Shown here piece after piece: positions 62,801-64,000 of a stretch of DNA of 64,000 nucleotides. This DNA is from Calliopsis andreniformis (Eukaryota > Arthropoda > Insecta > Hymenoptera > Andrenidae), in NCBI RefSeq assembly GCF_051401765.1, contig NW_027480593.1, positions 744,001 to 808,000 on the forward strand, written 5' to 3'. Below the pieces are notes generated by a model, which saw nothing but the letters and a program-made list of their open reading frames with translations, was not told the DNA's origin and did no database searches. How positions within the stretch are numbered: position 1 is the stretch's first letter; each line of letters opens with the position of its first letter. A program made the translations under genes and the position numbers.

Positions 62801-64000
62801 TTGAAGATTCAGGATTGGGTATTGAGGATTGAAGAATGAGGATAGAGGATTGAGGATTGAGGATTGAGGATTGAAGATTGAGGATTGAGGATTGAGGATT
62901 GACGATTGAGGATTGAGGATTGAGGATTGAGTGTTGAGGATTGAGGACAGGGACTGACGGTTGAGGATTGAGGTTTGAGGGTTGAGGTTTGAGGTTTGAG
63001 GACTGAGGACTGAGGATTGAGGATTGAGAATTGAGGATTGAGGATTGAGGATTGAGGATAGAGGATTGAGGATTGAGGATTGAAGATTGAGGATTGGGTA
63101 TTGAGGATTGAACATTGAGGATTGAGGATTGAGGATTGAAGATTGAGGATTGAGGATTGAGGATTGAAGATTGAGGATTGAGGATTGAGGATTGACGATT
63201 GAGGATTGAGGATTGAGGATTGAGTGTTGAGGATTGAGCACGAGGACTGACGGTTGAGGATTGAGGTTTGAGGTTTGAGGATTGAGGATTGAGGACTGAG
63301 GATGAGGGCTGAGGGTTGAGTATTGAGGTTTGAGGACTGAGGACTGAGGATTGAGGATTGAGAATTGAGGATTGAGGATTGAGTGTTGAAGATTGAGGAT
63401 TGGGTATTGAGGATTGAAGAATGAGGATAGAGTATTGAGGATTGAGGATTGAAGATTGAGGATTGGGTATTGAGGATTGAACATTGAGGATTGAGGATTG
63501 AGGATCGAGGATTGAGGGTTGAGGATTGAAGATTGAATATTGATGATTGAAGATTGAGGATTGAGGACTGAGGGTTGTGGTTTGAGGACGAGGACTGAGG
63601 GTTGATTATTGATGTTTGAGGTCAGAAGATTGAGGATTGAGGATTGAGAATTGAGGATTGAGGATTGAGGATTGAAGATTGAGGATTGGGTATTGAGGAT
63701 TGAAGAATGAGGACTGAGGATTTAGGATTGAGGATCGAGGATTGAAGATTGAGTATTGAGGATTGAATATTGAGGATTGAGGATTGAGGATTGAGAATTG
63801 AGGATTCAGGATTGAGGATTGAGGATTCAGGATTGAGGATTGAGGATTGAAGATTGAGGATTGAGGATTGATGATTAAAGATTGAGCGTTGAGGATTGAA
63901 GACTGAGCATTGATGATTGAGGATTGAGGATTGAGGATTGAGGATTGAGTATTGAAGGTTGAGGATTGAAGATTGAGGATTGAGGATTGAGGATTGAGGA
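59841..64000. repeat. Rearranged third copy and start of the next unit
   Basis: The array continues as a third copy at the 8,416-bp offset to about 60,800. There a GATGAGGACTGAGG junction lacks about 35 bp of the usual sequence. From 60,912 to about 61,825 it matches 47,439-48,350 (offset 13,473), skipping several kilobases of the unit. From about 61,880 to the window end it matches 43,206-45,326 at exactly 18,674 bp. The third copy is thus internally deleted and a new unit begins. The array runs off the window end. Confidence 0.86.

Larger units (their letters stand above)
1..64000. repeat. Heptanucleotide satellite array (unit GGATTGA / TCAATCC)
   Basis: Every part of the window can be read as consecutive 7-bp units of consensus GGATTGA on the given strand, with common variants such as GAAGATT, GAGTATT, GAGGACT, GAGGGTT and GAGAATT, plus 6-bp units (ATGAGG, ACGAGG) that shift the phase. 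The consensus has 3 G, 2 A, 2 T and no C, and C is visibly rare throughout, so the strands are extremely asymmetric. No non-repeat insertion, poly(A) tail, terminal repeat or gene-like segment was found. Above the heptad there are modules of about 200 bp, kilobase blocks and multi-kilobase higher-order repeats, listed separately. Both ends of the array lie outside the window. The scale suggests eukaryotic satellite DNA (inference); the species cannot be told. Function is unknown. Confidence 0.97.

Noticed and set aside
355..63484. Dozens of minus-strand open reading frames of 60-907 codons as protein-coding genes
   Set aside because: All translate the same seven-residue cycle and overlap each other in different frames with the same content. 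They begin at variant heptads that happen to contain CAT on the given strand and end at chance stop-creating variants. No ribosome-binding site, promoter, domain or non-repeat codon pattern accompanies them.
1..64000. Telomeric repeat array
   Set aside because: The unit GGATTGA is not TTAGGG, TTTAGGG, TTTTAGGG, TTAGG or another telomere motif I know, and telomeres are far more uniform than this variant-rich array with higher-order structure. A subtelomeric location remains possible but is not shown.
1..64000. CRISPR array
   Set aside because: There are no unique spacers between the repeats; the units are contiguous 7-bp repeats and there are no cas genes.
1..64000. Cyanobacterial short tandemly repeated heptamers
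   Set aside because: Heptanucleotide repeats are known in heterocystous cyanobacteria, but as short arrays between genes. Here at least 64 kb has no gene and has kilobase higher-order repeats, which fits a eukaryotic satellite better. Not fully excluded, since no gene is present to decide.
1..64000. tRNA, rRNA or other structured RNA genes
   Set aside because: The given strand is nearly free of C, so it cannot form the G-C stems such RNAs need, and no conserved RNA motif was seen.
1..64000. Seven-residue protein periodicity as a coiled-coil heptad
   Set aside because: The cycle contains Pro in every repeat and follows from the 21-bp DNA period, so it is neither helix-compatible nor evidence of selection on a protein.
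1..64000. Three heptads equal 21 bp, two helical turns, as nucleosome-phasing code
   Set aside because: The ATT steps recur every 7 bp, not every 10-10.5 bp, and frequent 6-bp units break the phase, so no helical phasing signal can be claimed by eye.

Overview
The whole 64-kb window is one continuous tandem-repeat (satellite) array. The basic unit is a heptanucleotide, GGATTGA on the given strand (TCAATCC on the other). It runs from the first base to the last with point-variant heptads and occasional 6-bp units, and I found no stretch of unrelated sequence inside it. I see no protein-coding gene, tRNA, rRNA, transposon, CRISPR array, promoter or terminator that can be supported. The long minus-strand open frames are a by-product of the repeat. 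TCAATCC has no stop in any phase, and since 7 and 3 are coprime every minus-strand frame reads the same cyclic seven-residue peptide (ILNPQSS). The plus strand meets TGA about every 21 bp in every frame.

Organism: the sequence carries no gene to place it. An array this long, of one short unit, with higher-order repeats, segmental duplications and extreme strand asymmetry (the given strand is almost free of C) fits satellite DNA of a eukaryotic heterochromatic region: pericentromeric, subtelomeric or interstitial. That is inference. Heptanucleotide repeats are also known in heterocystous cyanobacteria, but as short arrays.

Layout. 1-6,989: heterogeneous variant-rich array with old partial duplications. 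6,990-11,410: two tandem copies of a 2.2-kb higher-order unit. 11,411-18,115: heterogeneous array with a 474-bp-spaced duplication. 18,116-26,219: kilobase duplications spaced about 1.53 and 1.5 kb apart. 26,220-42,684: mosaic of multi-kilobase blocks, many with near-identical partners 3.9, 4.9, 7.5, 8.0 or 12.5 kb away. 42,685-64,000: tandem higher-order repeat with copies of 8,740 and 8,416 bp, then a rearranged third copy and the start of another.

Interpretation: the left third is diverged. The right two thirds are strongly homogenised, with long copies that differ mainly by single-heptad slips and a few segmental indels (607, 427, 321 bp). This is the pattern expected of repeated unequal exchange, replication slippage or amplification in a satellite. 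About 25 copies of a 165-230 bp module of rare heptad variants (module A), and about a dozen of a second one (module B), act as landmarks for aligning the copies. All offsets were read by eye from shared variant heptads; percent identities were not computed.
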